Assembly (NCBI GenBank): GCA_019636815.1
Contig: JAHBWT010000002.1
Coordinates: forward strand, 1-64,000
Direction of reading: 5' to 3'
From: Nitrospira sp.
Lineage (GTDB): Bacteria; Nitrospirota; Nitrospiria; Nitrospirales; Nitrospiraceae
DNA length: 64,000 nucleotides
Below the pieces are notes generated by a model that saw nothing but the letters and a program-made list of their open reading frames with translations, did not search any database and was not told the DNA's origin. Within the stretch, counting starts at the first letter, position 1, and each line of letters begins with the position of its first letter. Positions 62,398-64,000 of this stretch are shown piece after piece. A program made the translations under genes and the position numbers.

Positions 62398-64000
62398 ATG
62401 ATTGGTATTGTTGCTGAGAGGGAATATCTTGAGGTGGTGGCCGAGTTTTTTGAACTTTTCAAAACTCCTTGGGAAGCCGCTGTACCTGATAGAAGGTATC
62501 GAGTTGTTTTGGCAACCAACGGCGATGTTGGTTGGGTCAATGCGGACGTATTGCTCATATTCGACCTAAAGGAAAATGACTTCGACCGTGCAGCGGGGAT
62601 GAAGGGGACATGGCTGCAGGGGCCTGTGGCTATTGAAGGGAGGCGAACTGCGTATCCGGTCTATCGCGGTGCTCTGGTGTTTGAGTCAGGCACCCAGGAT
62701 GGAGTCGCGACTCTTCAGGGGAGGCCAGTTGAGTATTGGGTTCAAGGAGAAGAGCGTGTGGTACGTCGAATCGGCTACCACCTGTTCGAAGAAGTTCGGT
62801 ATTTATTGAAAGAAGGTCAGCCTGCAACGTACGCTCTGACGCCGACATTGGATATCCATATCGACTTCTTAAGACAGCTCTTGATGGAGTCCAAGGTTCC
62901 TTTCATCGAGATTCCTGCAGTCCCACCCGGATACGACCATGTGTGTTGTCTGACCCACGATGTGGATTTCTTTGGAATCCGCCGCCACCTTTTCGATCGT
63001 ACGATGGCAGGGTTCCTCTATCGAGCTTCCCTTGGCACGGTGATCGACCTAGTCCGCGGTCATCGTTCCTTTAAAGAGGCCTGTCGGAACTGGGTGAGTA
63101 TTTTGTCCTTGCCCCTCGTGTTCTTGCGGGTACTTCCGGACTTTTGGCGCCCTTTTGAGGACTACGCCAAGGTAGAAGACAGAAAAAGTTCGACATTCTT
63201 CCTGGTCCCATTCAAGGGGAAGGCTGGAGTGGCCCCAGATGGTTCGCTGAACAACTGGCGAGCCACTCCATATGGCATCCAAGATGTTCGGGAAGACTTG
63301 AAGGCTGCCGCAGCTGGTGATAGCGAACTTGCCATACACGGAATCGATGCTTGGCGCGATACTGAATTGGGACGCGAAGAATTGCACCAGTTGGTATCAC
63401 TCGTGGGCCAACAGAATATAGGTGTCAGAATGCATTGGCTGTATTTTGATCACGACTCCCCCCAAAAACTCGAGAAAGCTGGTTTCGATTATGATTCGAC
63501 GTACGGGTATAACGAGGCCGTGGGGTATCGAGCGGGAACATCCCAACCGTTTCGACCAGTCGGCTGTTCGGCGTTGATTGAGTTGCCCATGACCATCATG
63601 GATTCCGCCCTGTTTTCTTCTGGCCGCTTGAGCCTCACCAGTATGCAGGCCATGTCCCTCTGCAGATGTATCATTGAACATGCACGACGAGCGGGTGGAG
63701 TAGTCGTGATCAACTGGCACGACAGGAGTCTAGCTCCCGAACGCCTTTTGGGTCGCTTCTATGCCGAGCTATTAAATGAGGTACGGGAGGGAGGGCGAGT
63801 GTGGTTTGCGAAAGTCAAAGAGGCAGTCGAATGGTTCCGTTGGCGTCGATCAATCCAGTTTTCTCGGGTTCGTTCCTCAGGAAACGACATTCAGATCAAG
63901 ATTGCCGTGCCTCCCAGTGTGGGCGGTGGAGCGTTGGTGTATGTCTATCGAGCCGGACCCTCGGGTATTGAAACGGATGAGATGCCACTTGATGGAGGCG
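62398..64000 (+). CDS. polysaccharide-deacetylase-like protein (3' end outside window)
   Basis: The frame is open from ATG 62398 to the window end (534 codons). The first 170 residues are an N-terminal domain (RYRVVLATNGDVGWVNADVL...). From about 180, HVCCLTHDVDFFGIRRHLF carries the Asp-Asp pair of NodB-type deacetylases. Further on are AIHGIDAWRD, the segment HWLYFDHDSPQKLEKAGFDYDSTYGYN and VVVINWHDRSL near 440, the usual C-terminal His. Together with the YdjC-like enzyme it suggests that the polymer is deacetylated. A weak ribosome site precedes the ATG. Confidence 0.8.
   Translation, partial: MIGIVAEREYLEVVAEFFELFKTPWEAAVPDRRYRVVLATNGDVGWVNADVLLIFDLKENDFDRAAGMKGTWLQGPVAIEGRRTAYPVYRGALVFESGTQDGVATLQGRPVEYWVQGEERVVRRIGYHLFEEVRYLLKEGQPATYALTPTLDIHIDFLRQLLMESKVPFIEIPAVPPGYDHVCCLTHDVDFFGIRRHLFDRTMAGFLYRASLGTVIDLVRGHRSFKEACRNWVSILSLPLVFLRVLPDFWRPFEDYAKVEDRKSSTFFLVPFKGKAGVAPDGSLNNWRATPYGIQDVREDLKAAAAGDSELAIHGIDAWRDTELGREELHQLVSLVGQQNIGVRMHWLYFDHDSPQKLEKAGFDYDSTYGYNEAVGYRAGTSQPFRPVGCSALIELPMTIMDSALFSSGRLSLTSMQAMSLCRCIIEHARRAGGVVVINWHDRSLAPERLLGRFYAELLNEVREGGRVWFAKVKEAVEWFRWRRSIQFSRVRSSGNDIQIKIAVPPSVGGGALVYVYRAGPSGIETDEMPLDGG

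Overview
The window looks like a chromosomal stretch of a Gram-negative, moderately GC-rich bacterium. A Nitrospira-like member of Nitrospirota is my best guess, from the combination of a cyanase, a soluble transhydrogenase, a single-haem cytochrome c and the general gene style. This is inference, as no taxonomic marker beyond one tRNA is present.

Region 1 (1-8.7 kb) holds housekeeping and accessory genes: cyanate hydratase, a YecA-like SEC-C protein, a small membrane protein, a soluble NAD(P) transhydrogenase (minus strand), two small exported proteins, a WYL regulator, a von Willebrand A protein with a likely frameshift, an exported tandem-repeat protein, and a two-gene nucleotidyltransferase (toxin-antitoxin-like) module.

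Region 2 (8.7-21.1 kb) is a type I-G (formerly I-U) CRISPR-Cas locus: cas3 (helicase then HD), csx17/cas8g, csb1/cas7, csb2/cas5-cas6, then a cas4-cas1 fusion, cas2, a leader and a 20-repeat array. The effector block 8851-16456 is much more GC-rich than its surroundings. It is flanked by a 5' stump that looks like the N-terminus of a second cas3 and a 3' stump that looks like the C-terminus of a second csb2. I read this as replacement of a resident effector cassette by a foreign one, with the resident adaptation genes and array kept. A second nucleotidyltransferase module with a large internal deletion lies between the csb2 stump and cas4-cas1.

Region 3 (21.1-30.4 kb) contains an XRE regulator, a coiled-coil protein, a SpoU-type RNA methyltransferase, a three-gene heavy-metal RND efflux operon (TolC-like, adaptor, CusA/CzcA-like pump), a cytochrome c, tRNA-Phe (minus) and a LuxR-type response regulator (minus) with an atypical receiver domain.

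Region 4 (30.4-64 kb) is a large exopolysaccharide or capsule locus that runs off the right edge. It follows an AT-rich, palindrome-containing intergenic region and opens with a NusG/RfaH-family antiterminator. It encodes Wza-like export, an outer-membrane beta-barrel protein, a Wzc/BY-kinase, a flippase, five glycosyltransferases, sugar-nucleotide enzymes (two sets of WbpD/WbpE functions, one fused to a WbpB-type dehydrogenase), a GH30-like lipoprotein, a very large secreted DUF4082 protein, and likely modification enzymes (FemAB-like, YdjC/ChbG deacetylase, Asn-synthetase-like, methyltransferase, polysaccharide deacetylase). No Wzy polymerase or initiating phosphoglycosyltransferase is seen. 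Several genes here and elsewhere are broken (Sel1 gene with an in-frame TAG, DegT aminotransferase with two compensating frameshifts, vWA gene, deleted nucleotidyltransferase). Either decay or assembly errors could explain the single-base cases.
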